Shown here: in pieces, positions 34,144 through 42,845 of the stretch
How the letters are laid out: every line of letters begins with the position of its first letter
Position numbering within the stretch: position 1 is the first letter of the stretch
Source of the DNA: Streptomyces avicenniae
Lineage (GTDB): Bacteria; Actinomycetota; Actinomycetes; Streptomycetales; Streptomycetaceae
Length of the DNA stretch: 64,000 bases
Assembly (NCBI RefSeq): GCF_000719135.1
Contig: NZ_JOEK01000021.1
Coordinates: forward strand, 1-64,000
Reading direction: 5' to 3'
The notes under the pieces: model-generated
The model's database searches: none
Told to the model about the DNA's origin: nothing
Seen by the model: the letters and a program-made list of their open reading frames with translations, nothing else
Translations under genes and position numbers: made by a program

Positions 34144-36983
34144 GAGGGGAGCACCCATCTCTGGTTGGCGGCGCCGAGGCAGTCCCACAGGTGGATACGC
34201 GTGCCGTCGGCCGAGGACACGCCCTCGGCGTCCGCGCACTTGTTGCTCACCGGGTTCACCAGCGTGCCGTCAGGGCGCGGCGACCACTGCTGGTCCGCCC
34301 CGCCGTCACAGGTGAACAGCTGGAGCCGTGAGCCGTTGCCGGTACCGGCGGCCTGGGCGCACTTGCCGAGCGCGCGGACCGTGCCGTCGCCGGGCAGCGA
34401 CCAGGTCTGGGCGCCGGTGCCGTTGCAGGTGTAGAGCTGGATCTGCGTGCCGTCGGCCGTGTTGGACGCCGCGACGTCCAGGCACTTGCCGCCGTAGCCG
34501 GTGATCGGGCCCGTCCTCGGGTTCGGGTTCGGGTTGCTGCCGCCGGTCGTCAGGGTGAAGTCGTCCACGTCGAACAGCGCGGCGCCACCGGTGGGTCCGG
34601 TGAAGCGGAGGTAGAGCGTGGTCGTCCCTGCGGGTGCGCCGGAGATGCCGGTGGTGACGTTCTGGTACGTCTCCCAGCCGCCGGTCACCGGGACGTTGAC
34701 CGAGCCGAGGAGGGTGCCCGTGGGCGAACCGGCCCGGATCTGGATGGCGCCGCCCGCGCCGCCGGAGGCCACGCGCGCGGTGAACTGCGTGACGTTCGAG
34801 AGCAGGTAGGGCTGGAACGCGATCCAGTCGCCGTTGTCGATGTACCCGGCCGTGCGACCGCCGTGGGCGTTCGCGTGCGTGGCGATCTCGACGCCGCTCT
34901 GGCTGGAGAAGTGCTCGGCCTGCCGCTGGCGCGTCTGGACCTGGGCCTGGTCGTGCGAGGTGAGGCCGCCGCCGTCCGTGTACTCGGCGTCGAAGACACC
35001 GAAGATGTTGGCGTTCGGGTCGTGTTCGCCGTCCGCGAGCGTCTGGAGCGTGCCCGAGCAGCCGGTGGCCGAGGTCTGCGGGTGGCCGTGGCTGTCGTGG
35101 CCGAGGATGAAGTTGACCGTGACCTCGGAGCAGTCGATCTGCCCGTCCTCGGGGTCGGTGACCGTCACCCGGAAGGGCACGGCGTCACCGAAGTCCACGA
35201 GCGTTCCGTCGGCCGGTAGTTCGAGGCGTACCGTCGGCGCCGTGTTGCCGACCGAGATCTGGACCGAGGCGCTGCCGGTGGCACCGGACGGGTCGCGGAC
35301 GGTCAGGGTCGCGGTGTAGGTGCCGTTCTGGGTGTACGTCTTGGTCGGGTTGGCGGCCGTCGATGTGGTGCCGTCACCGAAGTTCCAGGAGTAGGTGATC
35401 GGGTCGCCGTCGGGATCGCTGCTGCCGCTTGAGGAGAACTGCACGGCCAGTGGTGCGGGGCCCGAGGTGCGGTTGGCCGACGCCTGGGCGACCGGCGAGC
35501 GTCCTCCGGTGACGTTCTCGATGCGGTACAGACCGCTGTTCTCGTCGCCGTTGAACCAGCTCGTCCCGTAGTCGAGGACGTACAGCGCGCCGTCGGGTCC
35601 GAAGGCGGCGTCCATGATCTGGGTGCCGGTCCAGGGGAACTGGTTGATCGCGCCCGCCGTGCCGTTGGCGTTCACGTCGATGTTCCTGATCCAGCGGCGG
35701 CCGAACTCCAGCGCGAAGAAGTCGCCGTCGAACTCCTGGGGGAACTTCACGGACGACTGGAGGTTCGGGTCGTAGTTGTAGACGGGCCCGGCCATCGGCG
35801 ACTCGGAGCCACCGCCGAACTCGGGGACGGAGTTGCCGTCGTAGGGGATCCACGCCGGGCGCACCGGGGGCAGCGTCGTCTGGCCGGTGTTGTTCGGCGA
35901 GTTGTTCACGGGAGCCGCGCAGTTGAAGGCGCCGCCCGACGTGTTGGTGGCGAAGTTGAAGTCCACGTACGGCTGGTTGTTGCCCACGCAGTAGGGCCAG
36001 CCGTAGTTCCCCGCGCTGGGGATGCGGTTGAACTCCACCAGACCGGCCGGGCCGCGGCCGGGCGAGGCGGTGCCGGCGTCCGGGCCGTAGTCGCCGACGT
36101 AGACGACGCCGGTCCGCTTGTCCACGCTGATGCGGAACGGGTTCCGGAAGCCCATCGCGTAGATCTCGGGCCGGGTGTTCGGCGTGCCGGGGGCGAAGAG
36201 GTTGCCTGACGGGATCGAGTAGGTGCCGTCGGCGTTGACCTTGATGCGCAGGACCTTGCCGCGCAGGTCGTTGGTGTTGCCCGAGGAGCGCTGGGCGTCG
36301 AACGCGGGGTTGCGGTTCGTGCGCTCGTCGAGGGGCGAGTACCCGTCCGAGGCGAACGGGTTCGTGTCGTCGCCGGTGGACAGGTACAGGTTGCCCTGGG
36401 CGTCGAAGTCGATGTCGCCGCCGACGTGGCAGCACTGGCCGCGGTTCGCCGCGACGTCGAGGACGCGGACCTCGCTGGCGAGGTTCAGCGTGTTGTTGGC
36501 GTTGAGCGTGAAGCGGGAGAGGCGGTTGACGCCGTTGAACGGCGCGAAGGCCGCCGCGTTGCCCTCGCTCGGCGCGTCCCCTGCCGGGGTGTTGAGCGGC
36601 GGGGCGTAGTAGAGGTAGATGTGGCGGTTGGTGGCGAAGCCGGGGTCCACGCCGACGCCTTGGAGCCCTTCCTCGTCATGGCTGTAGACGGGGATCGTGC
36701 CCGCGACGCTGGTGTTGCCCGCGGCGTCGGTGATCCGCAGGGTGCCGTTGCGCGCGGTGTGCAGCACCGAGCGGTTGGGCAGCACCGCGAGCGACATCGG
36801 CTCGCCGGTCTCGGCGGCTCCTCTGGCGAGCGCCACCTGCTGGAACTCGGCCGCCGCCTCGATGGGCGCGGCGGGGGCCGGGTCGGCGGTGGCGGGGGAC
36901 GGGGCGATGACGGTCAGGGCGCCCGCCATGGCGAGCACCGATCCCGTCAACGCGGCGAAGAATGTTCTGAATCTCCTGTGCAC
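34140..36983 (-). CDS. Secreted GSDH-type sugar dehydrogenase with PKD, CBM6/35-like and CBM13 modules
   Basis: 947 residues from GTG 36983, with GGAGG 6 nt upstream. A signal peptide ends near SPATADP. About 45-480 is a glucose/sorbosone dehydrogenase propeller, the PQQ-dependent fold (PMSLAVLPNRSVLHTARNG, EEGLQGVGVDPGF, CCHVGGDIDFDAQGNLYLST, EIYAMGFRNPFRISVDKRTG, GNYGWPYC). A PKD domain follows (DPDGDPITYSWNFGDGTT), then a second Ig-like region. A CBM6/35-like beta-sandwich (YIDNGDWIAFQPYLLSNVTQ, TLYLRFTGPTGGAALFDVDD) and a CBM13 trefoil end it. It is the first gene of a coupled pair with the ThuA-DUF1080 protein. Confidence 0.87.
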   Translation of the reverse strand: MHRRFRTFFAALTGSVLAMAGALTVIAPSPATADPAPAAPIEAAAEFQQVALARGAAETGEPMSLAVLPNRSVLHTARNGTLRITDAAGNTSVAGTIPVYSHDEEGLQGVGVDPGFATNRHIYLYYAPPLNTPAGDAPSEGNAAAFAPFNGVNRLSRFTLNANNTLNLASEVRVLDVAANRGQCCHVGGDIDFDAQGNLYLSTGDDTNPFASDGYSPLDERTNRNPAFDAQRSSGNTNDLRGKVLRIKVNADGTYSIPSGNLFAPGTPNTRPEIYAMGFRNPFRISVDKRTGVVYVGDYGPDAGTASPGRGPAGLVEFNRIPSAGNYGWPYCVGNNQPYVDFNFATNTSGGAFNCAAPVNNSPNNTGQTTLPPVRPAWIPYDGNSVPEFGGGSESPMAGPVYNYDPNLQSSVKFPQEFDGDFFALEFGRRWIRNIDVNANGTAGAINQFPWTGTQIMDAAFGPDGALYVLDYGTSWFNGDENSGLYRIENVTGGRSPVAQASANRTSGPAPLAVQFSSSGSSDPDGDPITYSWNFGDGTTSTAANPTKTYTQNGTYTATLTVRDPSGATGSASVQISVGNTAPTVRLELPADGTLVDFGDAVPFRVTVTDPEDGQIDCSEVTVNFILGHDSHGHPQTSATGCSGTLQTLADGEHDPNANIFGVFDAEYTDGGGLTSHDQAQVQTRQRQAEHFSSQSGVEIATHANAHGGRTAGYIDNGDWIAFQPYLLSNVTQFTARVASGGAGGAIQIRAGSPTGTLLGSVNVPVTGGWETYQNVTTGISGAPAGTTTLYLRFTGPTGGAALFDVDDFTLTTGGSNPNPNPRTGPITGYGGKCLDVAASNTADGTQIQLYTCNGTGAQTWSLPGDGTVRALGKCAQAAGTGNGSRLQLFTCDGGADQQWSPRPDGTLVNPVSNKCADAEGVSSADGTRIHLWDCLGAANQRWVLPS
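34161..34533. repeat. CBM13-encoding direct repeat, copy 2
   Basis: Ungapped partner of 32428-32800, encoding the C-terminal CBM13 of the GSDH protein. Differences are mostly silent third-position changes, as expected after duplication or gene conversion followed by selection. Confidence 0.8.
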
Positions 36984-37481
36984 GTGCGTCCTCCGTGGCA
37001 CAACGGGGGGCAGATGAAAGAGCAGTCGCACAGGCGCGCGCCGTCGCGCCGGGGCATGCGGGACCGTGGGACGGGAGGGGTGGCTCCGCAGGCCAGAGGT
37101 GGTGTGGCACCGGCAGACAAGACCGGGGCCCACAGGGAAGGTAACGACTCACGGGGTCGCTGAACAGCCCTCTCGCACACCTGAATCCGCGCCGTCGCGC
37201 GGCGGCCCGGAACCGGTACCGCCGCCCCGGCGGGGCGGGCGGGCGGTGACGCTGCGCGGGGGCGGCGTCACCGAGGGCCCGCGCAGGGCGGGTGTGGGGC
37301 CGGTGGAGAATCCGTGGACTTCCGTGGTGGCACAGGCGTCCGATTCCGTGGTCGCATTCCGTCGCTTTGTTGCCGTGCATTGCGACCGCGTGGCAGGTTC
37401 GTGGATTCTGGCCGTTTTCCTTCACCGTGTCACGGCGCCCTGCCTAGGCTCCGGGAGAGCAGGGCAGAGAAAGGTGCGGCC
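36984..37481. other. Divergent intergenic region, GSDH gene and carbonic anhydrase
   Basis: About 500 bp with no supported gene. AT-richer patches at 36960-36985 and 37310-37420 probably hold the two promoters. TCCGTGG occurs three times (37310-37353). I looked for a SAM riboswitch before the met genes and saw none. Confidence 0.4.
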
Positions 37482-37970
37482 ATGACGGTCACGGATGAAT
37501 TCCTGGAACACAACGCCTCCTACGCGGCGGCTTTCGAAGGGCCGCTCCCGCTGCCGCCCGCGCGGCACGTCGCCGTCGTGGCCTGCATGGACGCGCGGCT
37601 GAACCCGTACGGCGTCCTCGGCCTGAACGAGGGTGACGCGCATGTCGTGCGGAATGCCGGCGGGGTGGTGACCGACGATGTGATCCGTTCACTGGCGATC
37701 AGCCAACGGCTCCTCGGAACACGGGAGATCGTGCTCATCCATCACACCGACTGCGGGATGGTGACTTTCGCCGACGACGCGTTCAAACAGCAGATCGAGA
37801 ACGAGACCGGGCTGCGTCCGCCGTGGGCGGCCGAGGCTTTTCCCGACGCGGAGGAGGACGTGCGGCAGTCGCTGCGGCGTATCGCCGCCAGTCCTTTCGT
37901 GCCGCACAAGGAGTCGGTGCGCGGTTTCGTCCTCGACGTGGCCACGGGGCGGCTCGGCGAGGTCGTCTGA
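37482..37970 (+). CDS. Beta-class carbonic anhydrase
   Basis: A 162-residue enzyme from ATG 37482 with AGAAAGG upstream. The zinc ligands and catalytic dyad are visible: CMDAR (Cys, Asp, Arg; about residue 35) and HHTDCGM (His and Cys, about 87-93). VRNAGGVVTDDVIRSL is a further signature. The short length fits the type II actinobacterial beta-CA. It lies 85 bp ahead of metY, possibly in one operon. Confidence 0.88.
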   Translation: MTVTDEFLEHNASYAAAFEGPLPLPPARHVAVVACMDARLNPYGVLGLNEGDAHVVRNAGGVVTDDVIRSLAISQRLLGTREIVLIHHTDCGMVTFADDAFKQQIENETGLRPPWAAEAFPDAEEDVRQSLRRIAASPFVPHKESVRGFVLDVATGRLGEVV

Positions 37971-38003
37971 CCCTCGGCCCCGCCGCCCGTCCCGCTCCCC
38001 CTC

Positions 38004-38035
38004 CGCACACCCGCACACCCGCACACCCGCACACC
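38004..38035. repeat. Four tandem copies of an 8-bp unit (CGCACACC)
   Basis: CGCACACC is repeated four times without interruption, between the carbonic anhydrase stop and the metY start (21 bp before ATG). Copy number could vary by slippage and alter spacing to the metY ribosome site. Confidence 0.85.
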
Positions 38036-38055
38036 GAGATTCCCGAGGATTCCGC

Positions 38056-39414
38056 ATGAGCCAGCCAGAAGCCGTGACCGGCGGACACACCCCGCAGGAC
38101 GCCGACCGGCCCGAGCCGTCGGCCGCGTGGTCGTTCGAGACCCGCCAGATCCACGCCGGGGCCGCGCCCGACCCGGCCACCGGCGCCCGCGCGGTGCCGA
38201 TCTACCAGACGACGTCCTTCGCGTTCCGCGACACCCAGCACGCCGCCGACCTGTTCTCGCTGGCCGAGCCGGGCAACATCTACACCCGCATCCACAACCC
38301 GACGCAGGACGTGCTGGAGCAGCGGATCGCCGCGCTGGAGGGCGGCGTCGCGGCGGTGGCGGTCGCCTCGGGGCAGGCCGCGGAGACGCTGGCCGTCCTG
38401 ACGCTGGCCTCGGCGGGCGACCACGTGGTGTCGAGCGCGTCGCTGTACGGCGGCACGTACAACCTCTTCCGGCACACGCTGCCCCGCTTCGGGATCGAGG
38501 TGTCCTTCGTCGAGGACCCGGACGACACGGAGGCGTGGCGCGCGGCCGTGCGGCCGAACACCAAGGCGTTCTTCGCCGAGACGCTGGGCAACCCGCGCGG
38601 CAACGTGCTGGACGTCGCCGCCGTCGCCGCGGCGGCGCACGACGCGGGCGTGCCGCTGATCGTGGACAACACGGTGCCGACGCCCTACCTGCTGCGGCCC
38701 CTGGACCACGGCGCGGACGTGGTGGTGCACTCCGCGACGAAGTTCCTGGGCGGGCACGGCACGACGATCGGCGGCGTCGTCGTGGACGGCGGCACGTTCG
38801 ACTTCGGTGCGCACGCCGAGCGGTTCCCCGACTTCAACGAGCCCGACCCGAGCTACCACGGGCTGCGCTACTGGCCGGCGCTCGGCCCGAGCGCGTACGC
38901 CGTGAAGCTGCGCGTGCAGCTGCTGCGCGACCTCGGCCCGGCGATCGCGCCGCACTCGGCGTTCCTGCTGCTCCAGGGCGTGGAGACGCTGAGCCTGCGC
39001 GTCGAGCGGCACTCGTCCAACGCGCTGGCCCTGGCGACGTGGCTGGAGCAGCGCGACGAGGTGGCGGCCGTGCACTACCCGGGGCTCGCGTCGAGCCGCT
39101 GGCACGCGGCGGCGGAGCGGTACCTGCCGCGCGGCGCGGGCGCGGTCGTCGCGTTCGAGCTGCGTGACGGGGTGGAGGCGGGCAGGCGGTTCGTGGACGG
39201 CGTCGGCCTGTTCAGCCACCTGGCGAACATCGGCGACGTCCGCAGCCTCATCATCCACCCCGCGTCCACGACGCACAGCCAGCTGGACGAGGAGCAGCTG
39301 GCCGCCACGGGGACGTCCCCCGGTCTCGTCCGGCTGTCCGTCGGCCTGGAGCACGTGGACGACCTCGTCGCGGATCTGGAGAGCGGCTTCCGCGCGGCGA
39401 AGGGCGCGTCCTGA
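38056..39414 (+). CDS. metY: O-acetylhomoserine aminocarboxypropyltransferase (MetY)
   Basis: A 452-residue PLP enzyme of the Cys/Met metabolism family. FETRQIHAGAAPDPATGARA, the PIYQTTSFAFRD block, YTRIHNPTQDVLEQRIAALE and VHSATKFLGGHGTTIGG with the PLP lysine are visible. The length and RYWPALGPSAYAVKLRVQLL insertion fit MetY rather than the shorter MetB/MetZ. It uses sulfide and O-acetylhomoserine to make homocysteine. Its stop overlaps the metX start, giving consecutive steps in one operon. Confidence 0.92.
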   Translation: MSQPEAVTGGHTPQDADRPEPSAAWSFETRQIHAGAAPDPATGARAVPIYQTTSFAFRDTQHAADLFSLAEPGNIYTRIHNPTQDVLEQRIAALEGGVAAVAVASGQAAETLAVLTLASAGDHVVSSASLYGGTYNLFRHTLPRFGIEVSFVEDPDDTEAWRAAVRPNTKAFFAETLGNPRGNVLDVAAVAAAAHDAGVPLIVDNTVPTPYLLRPLDHGADVVVHSATKFLGGHGTTIGGVVVDGGTFDFGAHAERFPDFNEPDPSYHGLRYWPALGPSAYAVKLRVQLLRDLGPAIAPHSAFLLLQGVETLSLRVERHSSNALALATWLEQRDEVAAVHYPGLASSRWHAAAERYLPRGAGAVVAFELRDGVEAGRRFVDGVGLFSHLANIGDVRSLIIHPASTTHSQLDEEQLAATGTSPGLVRLSVGLEHVDDLVADLESGFRAAKGAS

Positions 39415-40535
39415 ACACGGCGGCAGACACCGCCCTCCCGCCGGCCACCGGGGCCTGGCGGGAGGGCGACCCGGCGGGCGCGCGCCGCTTCGCGCGGCTC
39501 GGCGGGGGCCCGCTGCGCCCGGAGCGGGGCGGGGAGCTGCCGTCCGTCACCGTCGCGTACGAGACGTGGGGCCGCCGCGCGCCCGACGGGTCGAACGCGG
39601 TGCTCGTCCTCCACGCCCTGACGGGCGACAGCCACGCCGCAGGGGCCGCGGGACCTGGCCATCCGACGCCGGGCTGGTGGGACGCGCTGATCGGTCCGGG
39701 GCGCCCCCTGGACACGGACCGCTGGTTCGTCGTGGCGCCGAACGTGCTGGGCGGCTGCCAGGGCACGACGGGCCCTGCGTCGGCCGGGCCAGGCGGGCGG
39801 GCATGGGGCGGCGCGTTCCCGCTGCTCACGCCACGGGACCAGGTGGCGGCCGAGGCGCGCCTCGCCGACGCCCTGGGCATCGGGCGGTGGGCCGCCGTGA
39901 TCGGCGGCTCGATGGGCGGGATGCGGGCGCTGGAATGGGCGGTCACCCACCCCGCGCGCGTCGGTTCGCTGCTGCTCCTGGCCTGCACGGCCGCCGCGTC
40001 CGCCGAGCAGATCGCCTGGTCGGACGCGCAGGTCCGGGCGATACGCGGCGACCCGTCCTGGCACGGCGGGCACTACCACGACGCGCCCCCCGGCGGCGGC
40101 CCGCACACGGGCCTCGGCCTGGCGCGGCGCATCGCGCACATCACCTACCGCAGCGAGCCCGAGCTGGCCGCCCGCTTCGGGCGCGCGGGGCACGACGGGC
40201 GCTTCGACGTGCAGGGCTATCTGGACCATCACGCCGACAAGCTGGTGCGCCGCTTCGACGCGGCGAGCTACGTCGTGCTCAGCGACGCGATGAACGCGCA
40301 CGACGTGGGACGCGAGCGCGGGGGCGTCGCGGCGGCGCTGCGCGGGGTGCGGGCGGACACGCTCGTGGCGGGCGTGGACTCCGACCGGCTCTACCCGCTC
40401 GCGCAGCAGGCCGAGCTGGCGCGGGGCATCGCGGGGGCCGACCGGCTGCGGGTCATCGAGTCGGCACGTGGGCACGACGGGTTCCTCGCCGAGACGGAGC
40501 AGGTCGGGGCTCTGGTGCGCGAGCTGCTGGCGTGA
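39411..40535 (+). CDS. metX: Homoserine O-acetyltransferase (MetX), probable CTG start
   Basis: An alpha/beta-hydrolase-fold enzyme that acetylates homoserine for MetY. The conserved N-terminus (PPATGAWREGDPAGARRFAR, then LPSVTVAYETWGRRAPDGS) extends well upstream of the first in-frame GTG at 39600. No ATG, GTG or TTG lies in frame between that block and metY. CTG 39411 overlaps the metY TGA as CTGA and gives 374 residues, the usual MetX length. The nucleophile elbow is GGSMGGMRALEW; the late Asp and His (AGVDSDRLYPL, SARGHDGFL) complete the triad. Confidence 0.85.
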   Translation: MNTAADTALPPATGAWREGDPAGARRFARLGGGPLRPERGGELPSVTVAYETWGRRAPDGSNAVLVLHALTGDSHAAGAAGPGHPTPGWWDALIGPGRPLDTDRWFVVAPNVLGGCQGTTGPASAGPGGRAWGGAFPLLTPRDQVAAEARLADALGIGRWAAVIGGSMGGMRALEWAVTHPARVGSLLLLACTAAASAEQIAWSDAQVRAIRGDPSWHGGHYHDAPPGGGPHTGLGLARRIAHITYRSEPELAARFGRAGHDGRFDVQGYLDHHADKLVRRFDAASYVVLSDAMNAHDVGRERGGVAAALRGVRADTLVAGVDSDRLYPLAQQAELARGIAGADRLRVIESARGHDGFLAETEQVGALVRELLA

Positions 40536-40679
40536 GCCGGGCGCCCGGGGGCGCGGCGCGGACGGCGGCGCTCGGGCTGCCGGCCACCGGCGGCGCGGCT
40601 AGCGTCGGGGTACCGCGCCGGAGCACGGCCCGCGGCCGTGGGCGCGAGGGCATCCGGCGGGTGGCGAAGGGACGGACCC

Positions 40680-41138
40680 GTGAGCGAACGCCGTGACGAC
40701 TGGCCGACCCCCGCGCAGGGGCTCGTGCTGACGCATTTCCTGACGGTGCGGGACGTGGCGGTCTCGCGGCGCTTCTACGCCGATGTCCTCGGCGGCCAGG
40801 TGGTGCTTGAGGAGAACCCCTGCATCGTCAAGGTCGCGGGGAGCTGGATCATCATGAACCCGGGCGGCGGGCCCACGCCCGACAAGCCCGGGATCACGCT
40901 GCGGGCGCCCGAGCCCGGCGACCCCGTCTCCTCGTTCCTCAACGTGCGGGTCGCGGACATCGCCGCGTTCCACGCGCACGCCGTGGCGCACGGCGCGGAG
41001 TTCGTGACCGAGCCGCTGGACCGGAAGGCCGAGATCCGTTGCTACTTCCGTGACCCGGACGGCTATCTGGTCGAGGTGGGCCAGGCCACCGGGATGCTGG
41101 AAGGCGTGTTCGCCGACACGCCGGGACGGTCGGGCTGA
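40680..41138 (+). CDS. VOC-family protein
   Basis: 152 residues from GTG 40680 with GAAGGGA upstream. A single VOC module: LVLTHFLTVRDVAVSRRFYA, DVLGGQVVLEENPCIVKVAG, FLNVRVADIAAFHAHAVAHG and YFRDPDGYLVEVGQATG. The His near the start and the Glu in VEVGQ are candidate metal ligands. The function is unknown (glyoxalase- or dioxygenase-like). It stands alone after metX. Confidence 0.8.
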   Translation: MSERRDDWPTPAQGLVLTHFLTVRDVAVSRRFYADVLGGQVVLEENPCIVKVAGSWIIMNPGGGPTPDKPGITLRAPEPGDPVSSFLNVRVADIAAFHAHAVAHGAEFVTEPLDRKAEIRCYFRDPDGYLVEVGQATGMLEGVFADTPGRSG

Positions 41139-41146
41139 CGCGGGGG

Positions 41147-41938
41147 TCAGCGCAGCGTGATGACGTTCCCGGTGATCAACTCGGCCTCGTCTGAGGCGAG
41201 ATGAGCGATGGTCCTGGCCACCTGCTCGGGGCTCGCGACGTGGAAGAGCGTCGGGCTCTCCTCGACGAAGCGGCGCACCTCGTCCGTCACCCAGCCGGTG
41301 TCGGTGACGGGCGGGTGCACGACGTTCGCGGTGATGCCGAGTGCGGCCAGTTCGGCGGCGGCCGACAGCGTGTAGTGGGTCTGGGCGGCCTTCGCGGCGC
41401 CGTAGGACACCTCGCCCGGGAAGCCGAGTTCTGCGCCGGACGTCAGCCCGATGACGCGGCCCCAGTCCGCGCCGCGCGCGCGGTGGCGCCTGGCCAGTTC
41501 GCCGATGAGCAGGGCGGGGGCCAGCGCGTCCACGGCGAACTGCTGCCGGAACGTCTCGGGGCTGACGGGGCGCAGGGGGCGGCCGAAGCGGTCGGCGGGT
41601 TCGGGGGTGAAGGTGTCCTGCACCCAGCCGGAGGCGTTGTTGACGAGGATGTCCACGGGGCCGAGACGGGCCTCGGCATGGTCGAAGAGCGCGGCGGGGG
41701 CGGTGGGGTCGGAGAGGTCGGCCGCGTAGGCGTCCGCCCGGCCGCCCGCGCGGCGGATCTCCTCGGCGACGTCCTCGCCCGTGGGGGCGCCGTCCGCGGC
41801 GTCCGCCGTGCGGGGGTCCAGGTAGGCGCACAGGACGGCGGCGCCGCGTGCGGCGAGTTCGCGCGCCGTCGCGGCGCCGATGCCCTGGTTGGCTCCGGTC
41901 ACGAGTGCGACGTGGGGTGTCGGGCTGGTCTTCGGCAT
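41147..41938 (-). CDS. SDR-family oxidoreductase
   Basis: A 263-residue classical SDR: VTGANQGIGAATARELAARG (cofactor), NNASG, and the catalytic set S (LTSGAELG), Y and K in YGAAKAAQ. The longer loop after the first Rossmann strand (TADAADGAPTGEDVAEEIRR) resembles 3-ketoacyl-reductase-like members. It is convergent with the VOC gene (8 bp apart) and diverges from the MBL-fold gene. The substrate is unknown. Confidence 0.85.
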   Translation of the reverse strand: MPKTSPTPHVALVTGANQGIGAATARELAARGAAVLCAYLDPRTADAADGAPTGEDVAEEIRRAGGRADAYAADLSDPTAPAALFDHAEARLGPVDILVNNASGWVQDTFTPEPADRFGRPLRPVSPETFRQQFAVDALAPALLIGELARRHRARGADWGRVIGLTSGAELGFPGEVSYGAAKAAQTHYTLSAAAELAALGITANVVHPPVTDTGWVTDEVRRFVEESPTLFHVASPEQVARTIAHLASDEAELITGNVITLR

Positions 41939-42022
41939 GGGCTCACGCTTTCATACGGCGCTGACACCGGTCGTCCCGATTCCGGTGCGGGGGCGGATGG
42001 GCCGTGGGCGGGCGCGCTGTGC

Positions 42023-42826
42023 ATGATGAGCGGCGTGGAGATACGGCTGTTGGGCACGGGGTCGGCCGACGGCTGGCCCAATCCCTGGTGCGTGTGCCGC
42101 TCGTGCGTCTGGGCGCGGGAGACGCCGGGGGCGGAGCGGGCGCAGACGAGCGTGCTGGTGGACGGCACCCTGCTGATCGACACGGGCGGCGTGCGGCGCG
42201 CGGGGGTGCCGCTGCACGGCGTGCGGACCGTCCTGTTCACGCACGCGCACCCCGATCACGCCGATCCGCAGCCGCTGTTGTGGCGGCAGTACGCGGAGGC
42301 GCGGCGGGGCGCGGAGGCGCCGCTTGAGGTGGCGGGGCCGCCTGCCGCCCTCGACCTGTGCCGCGACTGGGTCGCGCCCGGATCGCCCGTCACGTGGACG
42401 CCGCTGCTGGCGGGCGACCGCGTGCGCCTGGCCAGCGGCCACCGGGTGCGGGCGCTGGCCGCCGACCACTGGCGGGACGACCCGTACGTCGGCCCGGCGT
42501 TGCTGTACGCGGTGGACGACCGACTGCTGGCCGCCTGGGACACGGGGCCGCGGCTGCCCGCGGTGGAGCATCCGGCGTACGACTTCGTGCTGCTGGACTG
42601 CAACGACGGGACGCGGCCCGGCACGGGCCAGCACCACGACCTCGCGTCGTTCGCGCGGACCGTCGCCGCGCTCCGGGAGCGGGGCGCGATCGGCGGGCGG
42701 ACGCGGGTGGTGGCCGTGGCGCTCGGCTGCGGCAACCCGCCGGGGCCGGAACTGGACGCGATCCTGGGCGAGGTGGGGGCGACGGCGCCGTTCGACGGGA
42801 CGGTGCTCACCTCCTGGGAGGGGTGA
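42023..42826 (+). CDS. MBL-fold metallohydrolase, PhnP-like
   Basis: A 267-residue metallo-beta-lactamase-fold enzyme, start ATG 42023 (ATG 42026 adjacent). IRLLGTGSADGWPNPWCVCR is PhnP-like, including the two Cys. The metal motif THAHPDHAD is present, with a later DH (AADHWRDD) and LLDCNDG supplying further ligands. PhnP-type enzymes open cyclic ribose phosphates; the physiological role here is unknown since no phn genes are near. Confidence 0.78.
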   Translation: MMSGVEIRLLGTGSADGWPNPWCVCRSCVWARETPGAERAQTSVLVDGTLLIDTGGVRRAGVPLHGVRTVLFTHAHPDHADPQPLLWRQYAEARRGAEAPLEVAGPPAALDLCRDWVAPGSPVTWTPLLAGDRVRLASGHRVRALAADHWRDDPYVGPALLYAVDDRLLAAWDTGPRLPAVEHPAYDFVLLDCNDGTRPGTGQHHDLASFARTVAALRERGAIGGRTRVVAVALGCGNPPGPELDAILGEVGATAPFDGTVLTSWEG

Positions 42827-42834
42827 GCACCGTC
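42799..42834. terminator. Bidirectional terminator between MBL and S9 peptidase genes
   Basis: GACGGTGCTCACC (42799-42811) pairs perfectly with GGTGAGCACCGTC (42822-42834), loop 10 nt. The left arm overlaps the end of the MBL gene. Confidence 0.7.
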
Positions 42835-42845
42835 CGGCCCGTGCG

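Noticed and set aside
31373..36983. Toxin role for ricin-type domains
   Set aside because: Only the B-chain-like carbohydrate-binding trefoil is present; no A-chain rRNA glycosidase domain.
38004..38035. CRISPR array
   Set aside because: The only tandem repeat is an 8-bp unit without spacers; no cas genes.
36984..38055. SAM riboswitch ahead of carbonic anhydrase-metY-metX
   Set aside because: Checked for the conserved core and pseudoknot strings of SAM-I and SAM-IV; nothing matching was visible by eye.
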